A stretch of DNA of 64,000 bases from Natrinema amylolyticum (GCF_020515625.1 NZ_JAIWPJ010000001.1:124001-188000), one strand, 5' to 3'; positions 24,408-32,184 are shown, counted from the first letter of the stretch. Notes: generated from the sequence alone by a model not told the origin. Numbers and translations: made by a program.

Positions 24408-24631
24408 GCCGTCTCACCTCGGACTGCGCCACGGACCTTTCGCGAATCGGCCTTCGAGCAGTCGAAGCAGAGCATGTTGTGCGGATGATCGTGGCCGCGA
24501 TCGACCGCGTAGAGTTCCCGTTCGACGGCTGTGGGATCGAACGTTTCACCGCAGTAGGTGACGCCAAGAAGGCTCTCGACGCAGTAGCCGTTGTGACCGT
24601 TATCGAGGTTCACCACGTAGCCGGTCGTCAC
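24404..24631 (-). CDS. Small viral zinc-binding protein
   Basis: 75 aa from a GTG start overlapping the upstream stop (GTGA), with GGGGGTGA 10 nt upstream. It has Cys at YCVES, YCGETFD and a HPHNMLCFDCSK motif, i.e. C-C-...-H-x3-CxxC spacing compatible with one treble-clef zinc. Function unknown, but it resembles the many small zinc proteins of haloviruses. Confidence 0.65.
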   Translation of the reverse strand: MTTGYVVNLDNGHNGYCVESLLGVTYCGETFDPTAVERELYAVDRGHDHPHNMLCFDCSKADSRKVRGAVRGETA

Positions 24632-24915
24632 GAGTTGTCACCCCCTTCGCTTCGCGTAGAGTTCTCAGACTGTGAGAGTGGCTGATCAGTTCTTAGGTCA
24701 ACTGAACGCAGAGCGGTATATTCAGAAATTGTTGTTGTACAAACAATTACTTCCAATTGGTTCTGGTACGCTTTACCGGCCCCACAAAACAGGAGTTTCA
24801 CTCCACCTTCACTCTCAGGGGCCGGAAGCGTATTTCGTGACCAGCTATCCCTTAAATTGGGATACTGGTACGTTTTCCAATCGTGGTAGTTGATTAGACT
24901 GCTGAAGTCACTCAT
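24628..24915 (-). CDS. Viral hypothetical protein, atypical composition (95 aa)
   Basis: Starts at ATG 24915 (MSDFSSLINYHDWKTYQYPN), which overlaps the preceding stop as ATGAGTGA and has GGGGGTGG 8 nt upstream; ends overlapping the next start. A longer frame opening at 25263 is a shadow of the previous gene. The codons are AT-richer than the neighbours. No family recognised; aromatic-rich N-terminus. Confidence 0.5.
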   Translation of the reverse strand: MSDFSSLINYHDWKTYQYPNLRDSWSRNTLPAPESEGGVKLLFCGAGKAYQNQLEVIVCTTTISEYTALRSVDLRTDQPLSQSENSTRSEGGDNS

Positions 24916-25471
24916 CGGTTGGGCCACCCCCATCGTGTTCAGTGCCCGGTTGTAGTGATCGAATTCCAATGTCTGTATAAAGGTGCTGTGTATACAGCAC
25001 CTCTCCACAACCGGATCCAGCCCCTCTCGTAGAGTAGCGGTCATCAACCGTTTCACTGACCCAACCACGTGACGGTTCGATGACCGCCGTTCCTTCATCA
25101 CTAACAGTGCATTCAGTACCCGTCTGTAGTGATCGCTCTCTTCTATCAAATTTAGGACGGATATTAGGACGATGTGCCCCTTTTTCCGACCGAGTCCCCT
25201 GACTAGAGACGCGGCTGCCGGCTCTTTGGCCCAACCACAGTCCGGTAGTCCGCATCCATTCATTATTCCTACCGTGATCAGTCTCTGTGCCGCGTGACCG
25301 GACGAATTTGGATATCTCGTAAATGTTTGATGACCGAGCCTCCCAGTTATACGGCTGGATTCCCTGGATGACTCTGTGGGAGCGTAAACCGGGGTTGGGA
25401 CGGTGATACAACTCCCACGCTAATTTAGGAACACCATTTCGTTCAGTACCGCCCGTGTACTTACCGCTCAT
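24908..25471 (-). CDS. Viral hypothetical protein with three degenerate TGTE units
   Basis: 187 aa (MSGKYTGGTERNGVPK...). The start is supported by GAGGTGACGACG right before the ATG and by overlap with the previous stop; the stop overlaps the next start. Three degenerate repeats at about 25,440, 25,115 and 24,945 all encode (T/Q)(G/T/P)GTE in the same frame. Composition is Arg/Ser/Gly-rich and AT-shifted, so the protein may be recent or weakly structured. No family recognised. Confidence 0.45.
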   Translation of the reverse strand: MSGKYTGGTERNGVPKLAWELYHRPNPGLRSHRVIQGIQPYNWEARSSNIYEISKFVRSRGTETDHGRNNEWMRTTGLWLGQRAGSRVSSQGTRSEKGAHRPNIRPKFDRRERSLQTGTECTVSDEGTAVIEPSRGWVSETVDDRYSTRGAGSGCGEVLYTQHLYTDIGIRSLQPGTEHDGGGPTDE

Positions 25472-25850
25472 CGTCGTCACCTCGCAGATGGTCGACCCGT
25501 TGATTCGCGATGTTGAGTCGGAGCGCCCCGCTGCGTGTCGTCCGTTCCGATCGGTCATGGTACTCGCGGATTTTACGCTCGAGGTCGTCCGCGTCGTCGA
25601 CCCCTAAGTAGCGTCGCTCGTGTTCGCCCGAGTCGTCGACGAACCGGAAGAGGTCGTCCCGAGACGTGGCCGCCGCGATCGCCGACCGGACTCGGTTGGG
25701 GTGTTCGTCCGGGTAGTTCCAGGAGACGCTCGCAACGACTGGGGCTTCGTGGATCAGCGGGGGTTGGACGCCACCCGTGTTGTGCTTGACGTAGCCGACG
25801 ACCGAGTCGTAGATCTCCTTCGCTGTGGCATCCGTGTCCTGCTTACTCAT
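25461..25850 (-). CDS. Viral hypothetical protein, 129 aa
   Basis: MSKQDTDATAKEIYDSVVGY... then VVASVSWNYPDEHPNRVRSAI and a helical charged C-terminus (DLERKIREYHDRSERTTRSGAL). Start overlaps the previous stop by 8 bp. Conventional high-GC codon use, unlike the two genes downstream. The fold looks compact alpha/beta; function unknown. Confidence 0.65.
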   Translation of the reverse strand: MSKQDTDATAKEIYDSVVGYVKHNTGGVQPPLIHEAPVVASVSWNYPDEHPNRVRSAIAAATSRDDLFRFVDDSGEHERRYLGVDDADDLERKIREYHDRSERTTRSGALRLNIANQRVDHLRGDDDER

Positions 25851-26106
25851 CGTCGATCGCCTCCGTTTTCAGTTCGTGTTCGCGTTCATCGATCGCCTCG
25901 AGGACGATGTCCCGACCGCCGAACTCGCGGATCTCCACGGCCCGGTACGCCGAGAGTAGGCCCTGGTCCTGGATGCCGCGGATCCGAGCCACCGGGAGGT
26001 AGTGCTCCGACGACGAGAGGAACCGGGCAGGATCCTTGCCCATGTCCGCGGCGATGTTCGGATACTGCGGCCGGTCCGAGAGCGCCGCCTGTTTCGGGAC
26101 GCTCAT
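25843..26106 (-). CDS. Viral hypothetical protein, 87 aa
   Basis: MSVPKQAALSDRPQYPN..., with ARFLSSSEHYLPVARIRGI and a C-terminal helical part (IVLEAIDEREHELKTEAI). ATGA overlap with the preceding gene and 8-bp overlap with the next one. Regulators of this size are common in haloviral early operons, but nothing here proves DNA binding. Confidence 0.6.
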   Translation of the reverse strand: MSVPKQAALSDRPQYPNIAADMGKDPARFLSSSEHYLPVARIRGIQDQGLLSAYRAVEIREFGGRDIVLEAIDEREHELKTEAIDDE

Positions 26107-26303
26107 GTTTTCTTGACCACTCCGTTGACGACATAGATCTCGCCACGAGCCTCGAGCTGATCGGTGACGTCCTCGACGAACTCCCGGTCGGCGTCCATCG
26201 CTTCCGTGACCGCATCGATCAGTTCCGTTCGTTCGCTGTTACTCTCCTCGAGCCGCGAGAGGAGAGCGTTCCGTGCATCGCGTGTCTGTGTTGGTACGTT
26301 CAT
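26103..26303 (-). CDS. Small helical viral protein, 66 aa
   Basis: Two long helices (RNALLSRLEESNSERTELID and AVTEAMDADREFVEDVTDQL) then a short strand pair (GEIYVVNGVVKKT): a compact winged-helix-like outline with the recognition part reduced. It is first after the 198-bp gap, with no Shine-Dalgarno before its ATG, so a leaderless start or coupling to the gap region is likely. Confidence 0.55.
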   Translation of the reverse strand: MNVPTQTRDARNALLSRLEESNSERTELIDAVTEAMDADREFVEDVTDQLEARGEIYVVNGVVKKT

Positions 26304-26501
26304 CCCAGATTGGTTGGTTCGACAGATGCAGGTTCGCCAAGGGACTTGTTGGCCGCAAATCGGCGGCCAAGATCAGCAATCGCGACGCTTCGCGACGCTT
26401 CAGCCGATTTACCCTCAGCTAACCGTTTGTTACTTACACAACTACACTTGTACTGGACAACAGCGAAATTTAGGGAGGTGGGATCCCGCTGTGGAAGAAA
26501 A
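26304..26501. promoter_or_regulatory. Early-operon gap with hairpin and tandem 10-mer
   Basis: 198 bp without a supported gene. It contains TTGGCCGC-6nt-GCGGCCAA (26,349-26,370), a perfect 8-bp stem, and a tandem CGCGACGCTT pair (26,381-26,400). The minus-strand frame across it is open but has no ATG or GTG of its own downstream of the previous gene. The hairpin could be a terminator/attenuator for the regulator gene or an operator. Confidence 0.4.
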
Positions 26502-27083
26502 TCATCCCTGATCCCCTCCTGCTCTGTTGTCACCAACAAGTCGCTTGGCGAGATCGTCTCGCTCCAAGTTGGCTTCGACGGCACGGGCGAGTGACTTCGA
26601 GATGTCCGATCTCGATACCGTCAGCGCTTGTGTCCCGTCTTTCGTGGTTTCGCGGAAGCACGGCCATTCCTCGCCAAGATCTGCCCAACCGTCTTTGACG
26701 GTCTGCCACTTGAGCTCGGTCTCTGGGCGGGCCATCTCTCTGACCTGGGTCGTCGTGATGGGGCGGTCTCGTGCAGGCCCACCCATCGCGGCCCGACGAA
26801 CCAATTCGTTCCGCGTGAGTCGCTTTGCTCGTTCGACCTTCGACTCGCCGTCGGGATCGTGCCCAGCGCTCGCGACAACCATCGCTTGCTCGGCGATCGC
26901 CTCGAGCTCGTCAACGCGTTCGCGAAGCTGTTCGTTCTCGGCCTCGAGTTCGGCGATCCGCTCTTCGTGGTCTTCGGTCGTCGCCTCAAGGTCAACGATG
27001 TCCTCGAACAGGTGATCGACGCGGTCCTTGAGCTTCCCGAGGAACTCCCGAGCCTCTTCCGGAGAGTGAGGAATCGCGCTCAT
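26502..27083 (-). CDS. Coiled-coil plus winged-helix regulator
   Basis: 193 aa. Residues about 10-70 are a long coiled coil (VDLEATTEDHEERIAELEAE, NEQLRERVDELEAIAEQAM). The C-terminal half (RLTRNELVRRAAM...PITTTQVREMARP...ELKWQTVKDGWADL) reads as a winged helix, with a TQALTVSRSDISKSLARAV ending. This coiled-coil/wHTH layout is frequent in haloarchaeal plasmid and virus proteins. It stands at the beginning of the early operon and is the best candidate for the main regulator of the provirus. Confidence 0.65.
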   Translation of the reverse strand: MSAIPHSPEEAREFLGKLKDRVDHLFEDIVDLEATTEDHEERIAELEAENEQLRERVDELEAIAEQAMVVASAGHDPDGESKVERAKRLTRNELVRRAAMGGPARDRPITTTQVREMARPETELKWQTVKDGWADLGEEWPCFRETTKDGTQALTVSRSDISKSLARAVEANLERDDLAKRLVGDNRAGGDQG

Positions 27084-27301
27084 GCGACCACCCCCAGCTG
27101 CTCTGCCGCCGCATCGAGGTCCTCAAGAGAGATCGAGCCGAAGCCAGCGTCGAACGCTTCCCACAGAGCGGCGTTGGTCAGTTCCTCGAGGTCGTCGCGA
27201 TCGTCGACGTCGTACCGCTCAGCACAGACGTCGGCGGTTACTTCGGGCTCGAGACGGACCGTCGCCTCGTCGAGACGCTCTTCCCAGACCGCTTCAGACA
27301 T
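27080..27301 (-). CDS. Small acidic viral protein, 73 aa
   Basis: MSEAVWEERLDEATVRLEPE..., entirely helical and acidic (LEELTNAALWEAFDAGFGS, LEDLDAAAEQLGVVA). Starts within the end of the 52-aa zinc-finger gene and overlaps the regulator start by 4 bp (ATGA). Could be a partner of the coiled-coil regulator; no family recognised. Confidence 0.6.
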   Translation of the reverse strand: MSEAVWEERLDEATVRLEPEVTADVCAERYDVDDRDDLEELTNAALWEAFDAGFGSISLEDLDAAAEQLGVVA

Positions 27302-27452
27302 GGCGAAACACCTCGTGAGCGTCGAAGATCAGGCGACAGTATGGACACTCCCGACGGGATGGCTCGTGTTCGAGCCGTGTCGGCTCGCCGAGGATCCGAC
27401 CGCACTCCGGACACGTCGGGAGCTGGTCGAAGTAGTCACTCTCGGCGCTCAC
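27294..27452 (-). CDS. 52-aa zinc-finger protein, first gene of the early operon
   Basis: GTG start, 52 aa (MSAESDYFDQLPTCPECGRI...). Two pairs, CPEC and CPYC, 18 residues apart, plus a final H, form a zinc ribbon. GGAGGTG lies 7 nt before the GTG, the best ribosome site in the region, and the stop overlaps the next start. GATTTATCATC at 27,474-27,484 could be a TATA box but is so close that the start of the transcript would cut into the ribosome site, so the promoter may be further up, nearer the att site. Confidence 0.7.
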   Translation of the reverse strand: MSAESDYFDQLPTCPECGRILGEPTRLEHEPSRRECPYCRLIFDAHEVFRHV

Positions 27453-27599
27453 GCTCCGACACCTCCGCTATTCGATGATAAATCAGATGACGCTGTAGAA
27501 ACTGGAACTGATGTCTTCGGGGCTTCTACGCCGTTAGTCTGCGGTATAGACTGCCCACTACAGGGGGTTCTTACGTGGGCATGTAAAGAATTTGATGAG
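27453..27599. promoter_or_regulatory. Provirus end region with inverted repeats next to att
   Basis: 147 bp between the first viral gene and the tRNA 3' end. It holds AGTCT-7nt-AGACT (27,536-27,552) and an imperfect palindrome CTTACGTG-GG-CATGTAAAG (27,570-27,588). These are candidates for integrase arm sites or regulator operators, as expected beside an attachment core. Confidence 0.45.
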
Positions 27600-27750
27600 T
27601 GCCCGGGGAGGGCTCCGAACCCTCGATCTCCGCATGTCCCAGGTTCGAGGCTCGGCAGTCCTCGAGGGACACGGAGGCTTCCAAGGCGAAACCGCACCGA
27701 ATCTCTGAACCCTATGAGTGCGGCGCTATGTCCAGCTAAGCCACCCGGGC
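27600..27750 (-). tRNA. tRNA-Met (CAU), elongator, with 77-nt intron; likely att site
   Basis: Read on the minus strand: acceptor GCCCGGG (27,750-27,744) pairs with CCCGGGC (27,607-27,601), discriminator A at 27,600, T-arm GAGGG-TTCGGAG-CCCTC, anticodon stem CCGCA/TGCGG with loop CTCATA+A (anticodon CAT). An intron of 77 nt (27,636-27,712) interrupts directly after position 37, as known for the haloarchaeal elongator tRNA-Met, removed by the splicing endonuclease. The provirus abuts its 3' end, so this end is probably the recombination core. Confidence 0.9.
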
Positions 27751-27852
27751 TCGATTACGAGTAGTGGGGTGTGTTTCTTTAAGCTTTGTATTCGGAGTCG
27801 CCGTGCAACGCGGACCCACGGATTTATCACATGGTATTACGAAATCGGCTGC

Positions 27853-29019
27853 ATGAGCGTTCCCGGTATCGTCCAGTCTACTCTCGATGGCGAGGAGATC
27901 GCGGCGCGCGTCTCTCTTGGCAGCGACGACGAGCTCTTCATCACTCCCACGAGGACGATCGTCTATCGCGCCGACGGACTCCTGAGCGACGAATCGGCAG
28001 ACGAATTCCCTCACGATGCCGACCGGCTGACCATCTCCGAGGGCCGACGCAAGACGAAGTTCACGCTCGAGTACGCCCTCGACGGCGAGCGGTCCTTCAC
28101 CGTGCCCGGCGGAAAGACCGACGATGTGCTCCACCCCGTTCTCGCCGGCGTGTTGACCGGGAACGGGATCACCGATCCGGGCGAGACGGTCGTCAAGACC
28201 TACCGATTCAGCGAGTTGACGCTCATCATCACGAGCGATCGACTCGTCAAGCACATCGGCGGTGCGGTCTGGGACGGGGATTACGAGGAGTATCACTTCG
28301 GTGACGTGACCAATCTGGACTTCGAGGACGGGAGCGTCGCCACGCAGATCGTCCTCACCGCCGACGGTCGACCGCAGCGGATCAAGGCACCGAACGAGCA
28401 GGCGAACGACCTCCGGGAACGGCTCAAGCGGGCGCTGTTCGACTACCACGACGTCGGCTCGCTCGAGGAACTCAACGAGGCGGTCGGCGAGGACGAGGAA
28501 TCGACGGCCAGTGAGGGGGCGGTCGACTTCGGCGGCGGCGTGGATCCGCTCGATGCTGACCCACCGGAACCCGATGATCACGACGTGAGCACCGAGCCGA
28601 CGACCGGGACGGGATCGACCGATCCGCTCGCGAGCGATAGCAGGGACGATACCGCGACCGCCGATACCGGTTCGGCGACGGCGAGAGCCGCCGGGAGCGA
28701 TAGTCAATCGACCCAGTCGACGTCGGGGGCGGCGTCGGCGACCGACGATCGCGCACCCGATCGCGACGGCACGGCGGACGTCGCGGAGGCAGAGACGGGA
28801 TCGGTTTTCGAGGCCGCCGATACGAATGCGTCGCCCGCTGGCGATGCCGTCGCGGCGGACTCCGAACCAGACGGGGCGACGGTCACGGCCGAGACCGATC
28901 CCGAACTCCTCGAGCGACTCGACGCGCTCGAGGCCGCGGTCGACCGCCAGAGCGAACTCATCGAGCGACAACAGCAGACGATCGAGCAGTTGATCGCGGA
29001 ACTCCGGCAGGGTCGGTAA
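27853..29019 (+). CDS. Haloarchaeal conserved protein (DUF7115-like), PH-like domain plus coiled coil
   Basis: 388 aa from ATG 27853; GATTTATCA about 27 nt upstream indicates a leaderless transcript. Residues 1-200 are two beta-rich halves (ELFITPTRTIVYRADGLLS; LTLIITSDRLVKHIGGAVWDG) reminiscent of GRAM/PH domains. An acidic low-complexity linker (about 215-345) and a C-terminal coiled coil (LERLDALEAAVDRQSELIER) follow. I believe it corresponds to the haloarchaeal DUF7115 group; function unknown. First host gene after the tRNA. Confidence 0.7.
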   Translation: MSVPGIVQSTLDGEEIAARVSLGSDDELFITPTRTIVYRADGLLSDESADEFPHDADRLTISEGRRKTKFTLEYALDGERSFTVPGGKTDDVLHPVLAGVLTGNGITDPGETVVKTYRFSELTLIITSDRLVKHIGGAVWDGDYEEYHFGDVTNLDFEDGSVATQIVLTADGRPQRIKAPNEQANDLRERLKRALFDYHDVGSLEELNEAVGEDEESTASEGAVDFGGGVDPLDADPPEPDDHDVSTEPTTGTGSTDPLASDSRDDTATADTGSATARAAGSDSQSTQSTSGAASATDDRAPDRDGTADVAEAETGSVFEAADTNASPAGDAVAADSEPDGATVTAETDPELLERLDALEAAVDRQSELIERQQQTIEQLIAELRQGR

Positions 29020-29021
29020 CG

Positions 29022-29441
29022 CTAGCCGTCCCGGCCGGTCACTTTTCGAATACACGAGGAGCCGAAGGGGCCGAGTTCGCCGGCCTCGAGATCGATGAAG
29101 TGGCCCGTCGAGAGCCCGGAGCCACAGCGTCGACAGGAGAACTCGCCTTCCTTCGTGATGACGTCCCGCTCGAAGCGGACGTACCGGCGACTCTTCGGCC
29201 GGATGATCCCGTCGTCGCGCTCGATGATCCCGCGGAGTTCGGCCTCGTCGAGGATCGTCCGCGTCACCGTCGGATCGGACGTGACCGTCTCGATCCGGTC
29301 GACGGCGTCGGCGAGCGAGAGCGATTCGTGCTCGAGGCGAGCGAGCAGCGCCAGGCCGAGCGCGACGCGGTCGTCGTCGGCCTCGAGGACGGGGTCGCCG
29401 TCGGATCCGTCGCCTCCGTTCCGATCACCGTCGTGAGCCAT
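29022..29441 (-). CDS. wHTH/zinc protein (DUF5830-like)
   Basis: 139 aa from ATG 29441, with AATAAAC-type TATA 29 nt upstream on the minus strand. A helical N-terminal part (LALLARLEHESLSLADAVDR, TRTILDEAELRGIIERDDG) resembles a winged helix. The C-terminus has CRRCGSGLSTGHFIDLEAGELG and a final SSCIRKVTG, giving Cys residues for a zinc site. Convergent with the previous gene, 2 bp apart. The family name is from memory; function unknown. Confidence 0.65.
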   Translation of the reverse strand: MAHDGDRNGGDGSDGDPVLEADDDRVALGLALLARLEHESLSLADAVDRIETVTSDPTVTRTILDEAELRGIIERDDGIIRPKSRRYVRFERDVITKEGEFSCRRCGSGLSTGHFIDLEAGELGPFGSSCIRKVTGRDG

Positions 29442-29633
29442 CGGTCTGTGCTGTCGGCTCGGTGCGAATAAACGTTGTCGCTCTCGCGGTCGATCGAGGT
29501 GACTCCGAGAGAAAAGAACGCCGACGGCCGTTCCCACGCCGTGGGAATCCGCCGGCCGTTGATACCTTCGCTCCACTCCTATCCAAGCGAAGGCATCACA
29601 CGGCCGGAGCATGACTCCGGCGGAGAGAGACCA

Positions 29634-30611
29634 ATGAGTCAGACGACCGTCGATACGGCTGCCGAGGGATCGACCCGGAACGGAGAGCGCGAGATCACCC
29701 CCGAGCGGCGGGGGTCGGAGTGTCCGGAATGTACAGGCTCGATCCGCCGCGACGAGGAACACGGCGAACGAGCGTGTACGGAGTGCGGGCTCGTCCTCGA
29801 CGCGGACGCGATCGATTACGGCCCCGAGTGGCGGCACCTCGACGACGACGGAGAGGACCGACGACGGGTCGGTCCGCCGATGTCGTCGATCAGACACGAT
29901 AAGGGTCTGAGTACGACGATCGGCTGGCGAGACGAGGACGCGTACGGCAACCGGGTTTCGGAACGTAAGCGCGAACGGCTCCAGCGGTTGCGGACCTGGA
30001 ACGAGCGGTTCACCTCGAAGAACGCACAGGAACGGAACCTGAAGCAGGCCTTCGGCGAGATCGAACGCATGGCGTCGGCGCTCGGCCTGCCGGAGCCGTG
30101 TCGCGAAACCGCCGGCGTCCTGTACCGTCGCGCCGTCGAGGAGGAGCTACTTCCCGGACGATCGATCGAGGCGATGGCGACCGCCTGTCTGTACGCGGCC
30201 GCTCGGCGACACGGCACCCCCCGAACGCTCGTCGCATTCGAATCGGTGAGCCGCGTCGAGAAGCTCCCAGTCCAGCGCGCGTATCGGTATCTCTCGAGCG
30301 AGCTCGGATTACGGATCGAACCCGCCGATCCGATTCACTACCTCCCCCAGTACGTGTCGGCGCTCGCGGTCAGCGACGACGCCGAGCGGCTGGCTCGGGA
30401 GATCCTCGAGGCGGCCAAGGCCCGCGACCTCCACAGCGGGCGGAGTCCGGCCGGGCTGGCGGCGGCGGCGATCTACGGTGCGGCGCGGCTGACGAACGAA
30501 CGAGTCACGCAGGCGACCGTCGGCGAGGAGACCGGCGTCAGTTCGGTGACGGTCAGGAACCGGTATCGAGAGCTCTTGGACGCCTACGAAGAGGTTCGGG
30601 ACCGTAGATGA
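29634..30611 (+). CDS. tfb: Transcription initiation factor TFB
   Basis: 325 aa. N-terminal zinc ribbon CPECTGSIRRDE...CTECGLVLD, then a B-reader/linker (GPEWRHLDDD, GPPMSSIRHDKGLSTTIGW), and two cyclin-like repeats (AFGEIERMASALGLPEPCRE and ALAVSDDAERLAREILEA), with GRSPAGLAAAAIYGAARL as in TFIIB. Haloarchaea carry several TFBs with promoter- or stress-specific roles; this copy is joined to a small wHTH gene. It recruits RNA polymerase with TBP. Confidence 0.93.
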   Translation: MSQTTVDTAAEGSTRNGEREITPERRGSECPECTGSIRRDEEHGERACTECGLVLDADAIDYGPEWRHLDDDGEDRRRVGPPMSSIRHDKGLSTTIGWRDEDAYGNRVSERKRERLQRLRTWNERFTSKNAQERNLKQAFGEIERMASALGLPEPCRETAGVLYRRAVEEELLPGRSIEAMATACLYAAARRHGTPRTLVAFESVSRVEKLPVQRAYRYLSSELGLRIEPADPIHYLPQYVSALAVSDDAERLAREILEAAKARDLHSGRSPAGLAAAAIYGAARLTNERVTQATVGEETGVSSVTVRNRYRELLDAYEEVRDRR

Positions 30612-30868
30612 GCCGCGAGGAACTCGAACGGTCGATTCTCGAGGTGCTCGCCGACGAGGGTCCGTCCTACGTCGTCGATCTCGCCGCGGCGATCGACGAA
30701 CACCCGGTCGCGGTCGATCACGCCTGCGAACGGCTCCGCGATGAGGAAGCGGTTCGATCGATCGGCTGCCGGCGGTACGAGGTCACTGCCGCCGGGAATC
30801 GACGACTCGACGTGCGACCGGCGACCGGCGGCGCAGATAGCCGGCCGGAGACGGAAGGACGGATCTGA
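30608..30868 (+). CDS. Small winged-helix protein coupled to tfb
   Basis: 86 aa whose ATGA start overlaps the tfb stop. SREELERSILEVLADEGPS and VAVDHACERLRDEEAVRSI form a three-helix wHTH with wing CRRYEVTAAGNRRL. Probably co-translated with TFB, so a modulator role is plausible, but unproven. Confidence 0.65.
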   Translation: MSREELERSILEVLADEGPSYVVDLAAAIDEHPVAVDHACERLRDEEAVRSIGCRRYEVTAAGNRRLDVRPATGGADSRPETEGRI

Positions 30869-31001
30869 TATCACCGCGACTGCGGGCGGCAGTAGTCAGG
30901 ATACGTATACCGGTCGTCGTGTTCCAGTGGATCGCCGTGTCGCCGTCCGATCGGACGGAATCCCGCCGTGAGATTTGTTTTCGTTCGATTCCGGTCCGAG
31001 C

Positions 31002-32159
31002 TCAGTCCTCGTAGCCGGCGTACTCCATGAGGTCGGCGAAGACGTCGGTGTCCATCGCATCGCGGTAGACGATGCCGTTGACCATTCCGCCGGGATAGGA
31101 CTCCCCGTTCATCGCGTGACTGACCTTGTGGCAGTGCATGAGGTAGATGCCGGGGTCGGCATTGGCCTCGAACTCGACGGTGTGCCGTTCCGCGGGCGCG
31201 ATGTTCGTGACGTCCTGTTCGTACTGGGCCGCCTCGGGGATCTGCCCGCCGTCTTTCTCGACGAGGCGGAACCGGTGGTTGTGCGTGTGCATCGGGTGGG
31301 ACATGTAGCCCGCGTTGACCATGTGAAGGCGGACGGTGTCGCCGTGGTCGACGATGATCGGCGATCCCTCTTCGGGGTGGAGCGTCCGCGGGAGGCTCTT
31401 CCCGTTGATCGTGAACACGTCGGGGTTGCGGTTGCGAGGACTGTAGTCGACGTCTTCGCCCGCGATCTGCCGGTTCACGCGGGAGTCCCAGTCCTTTAGG
31501 GTGAAGAAATACTCCTTGTCCGCGGGCTCGTATCCCTTTGGATCGACGCGGAAGATGCCGTACATCCCCATGTCGATGTGTCGGTGGGTCTGGTAGTGAC
31601 AGTGGTAGAGGTGGGTCCCCGGGACGTTCGCCGGAATCGTGTAGGTGTGTTTCTCGCCGGGGTTGACCGTGATGCCCGTCGTCGTGGGCACGCCGTCGTT
31701 CTCCCAGGTCTTCTGTGCGCCGTGGAAGTGCAGCGTGTGGGGGTGGTCGTTGCCCGTGTTGTCGAGCGTCACCTCGATATCGTTGCCCTCGGTCGTCCGG
31801 AGGATCGGCCCGGGAACGCTCGGTTGTCCGTCGTCTGCCTTGAACGCCCAGACCTGCGGGAGTTCCACCGGACCGCCCATCGAATCCATCGGATGGACGG
31901 CGTGCTGGGCCGTCACCGACTGCAGCGTCACGCTGCCGCCCTGCTCGTCGACCTGGACGACCTCCGGAGCGCTCGTCCACGGGAGTTCGGGTTCCGACGA
32001 GTCCGACGCCCCCTCGGACGACTCAGCCGGCTGCGTGTCCTGCTTGGTTCCCTGACTCGTACAACCGGCCAGGCCGGTCAGTGCCGCTACCCCGCCGGTC
32101 GCAGCAACGAATTCGCGTCGCGATAGCCCCAGTCCGGGAGCGCCGATTCGATCACTCAT
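31002..32159 (-). CDS. Two-domain multicopper oxidase (laccase-like), Tat lipoprotein
   Basis: 385 aa. Twin-Arg signal (LSRREFVAATGG) and lipobox LAGC place it outside, anchored by lipid. Cupredoxin domain 1 has HPHTLHFHG and HLYHCHYQTHRHIDMGM. Domain 2 has HPMHTHNHRF and HCHKVSHAMNG, the copper-ligand set of type 1 and trinuclear sites. Two-domain enzymes work as trimers. Substrate unknown; copper, phenol or nitrite-type chemistry cannot be separated here. TATA 27 nt upstream of the ATG implies a leaderless mRNA. Confidence 0.88.
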   Translation of the reverse strand: MSDRIGAPGLGLSRREFVAATGGVAALTGLAGCTSQGTKQDTQPAESSEGASDSSEPELPWTSAPEVVQVDEQGGSVTLQSVTAQHAVHPMDSMGGPVELPQVWAFKADDGQPSVPGPILRTTEGNDIEVTLDNTGNDHPHTLHFHGAQKTWENDGVPTTTGITVNPGEKHTYTIPANVPGTHLYHCHYQTHRHIDMGMYGIFRVDPKGYEPADKEYFFTLKDWDSRVNRQIAGEDVDYSPRNRNPDVFTINGKSLPRTLHPEEGSPIIVDHGDTVRLHMVNAGYMSHPMHTHNHRFRLVEKDGGQIPEAAQYEQDVTNIAPAERHTVEFEANADPGIYLMHCHKVSHAMNGESYPGGMVNGIVYRDAMDTDVFADLMEYAGYED

Positions 32160-32184
32160 GACAACTGGTCCTAAGAAGAGCCGA

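Larger units (their letters stand above)
1..27600. mobile_element. Tailed-virus provirus (right part; left end outside window)
   Basis: A contiguous minus-strand set of head and tail genes (terminase, portal, capsid, tube, chaperones, tape measure, hub) sits next to a block of tiny overlapping early genes. It stops exactly at the 3' end of a tRNA-Met gene, the usual integration target of archaeal tyrosine-recombinase elements, and ordinary host genes begin beyond it. No integrase, replication gene or second copy of the tRNA 3' end is visible, so the left junction must lie before position 1. No sheath or baseplate gene set is seen, which favours siphovirus morphology. The head and tail modules look intact; whether the virus is inducible cannot be judged. 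Confidence 0.9.

Noticed and set aside
24628-25263. 211-residue open frame on the minus strand
   Set aside because: Only its last 95 codons have a proper start, ribosome site and overlap; the front part is a shadow of the 187-aa gene.
26300-26584. 94-residue open frame in the early-operon gap
   Set aside because: Its only starts lie inside the neighbouring regulator gene in another frame; no own ribosome site.
27736-29055. 439-residue minus-strand frame
   Set aside because: Antisense shadow of the 388-aa PH-like gene; Arg-rich and without domain signal.
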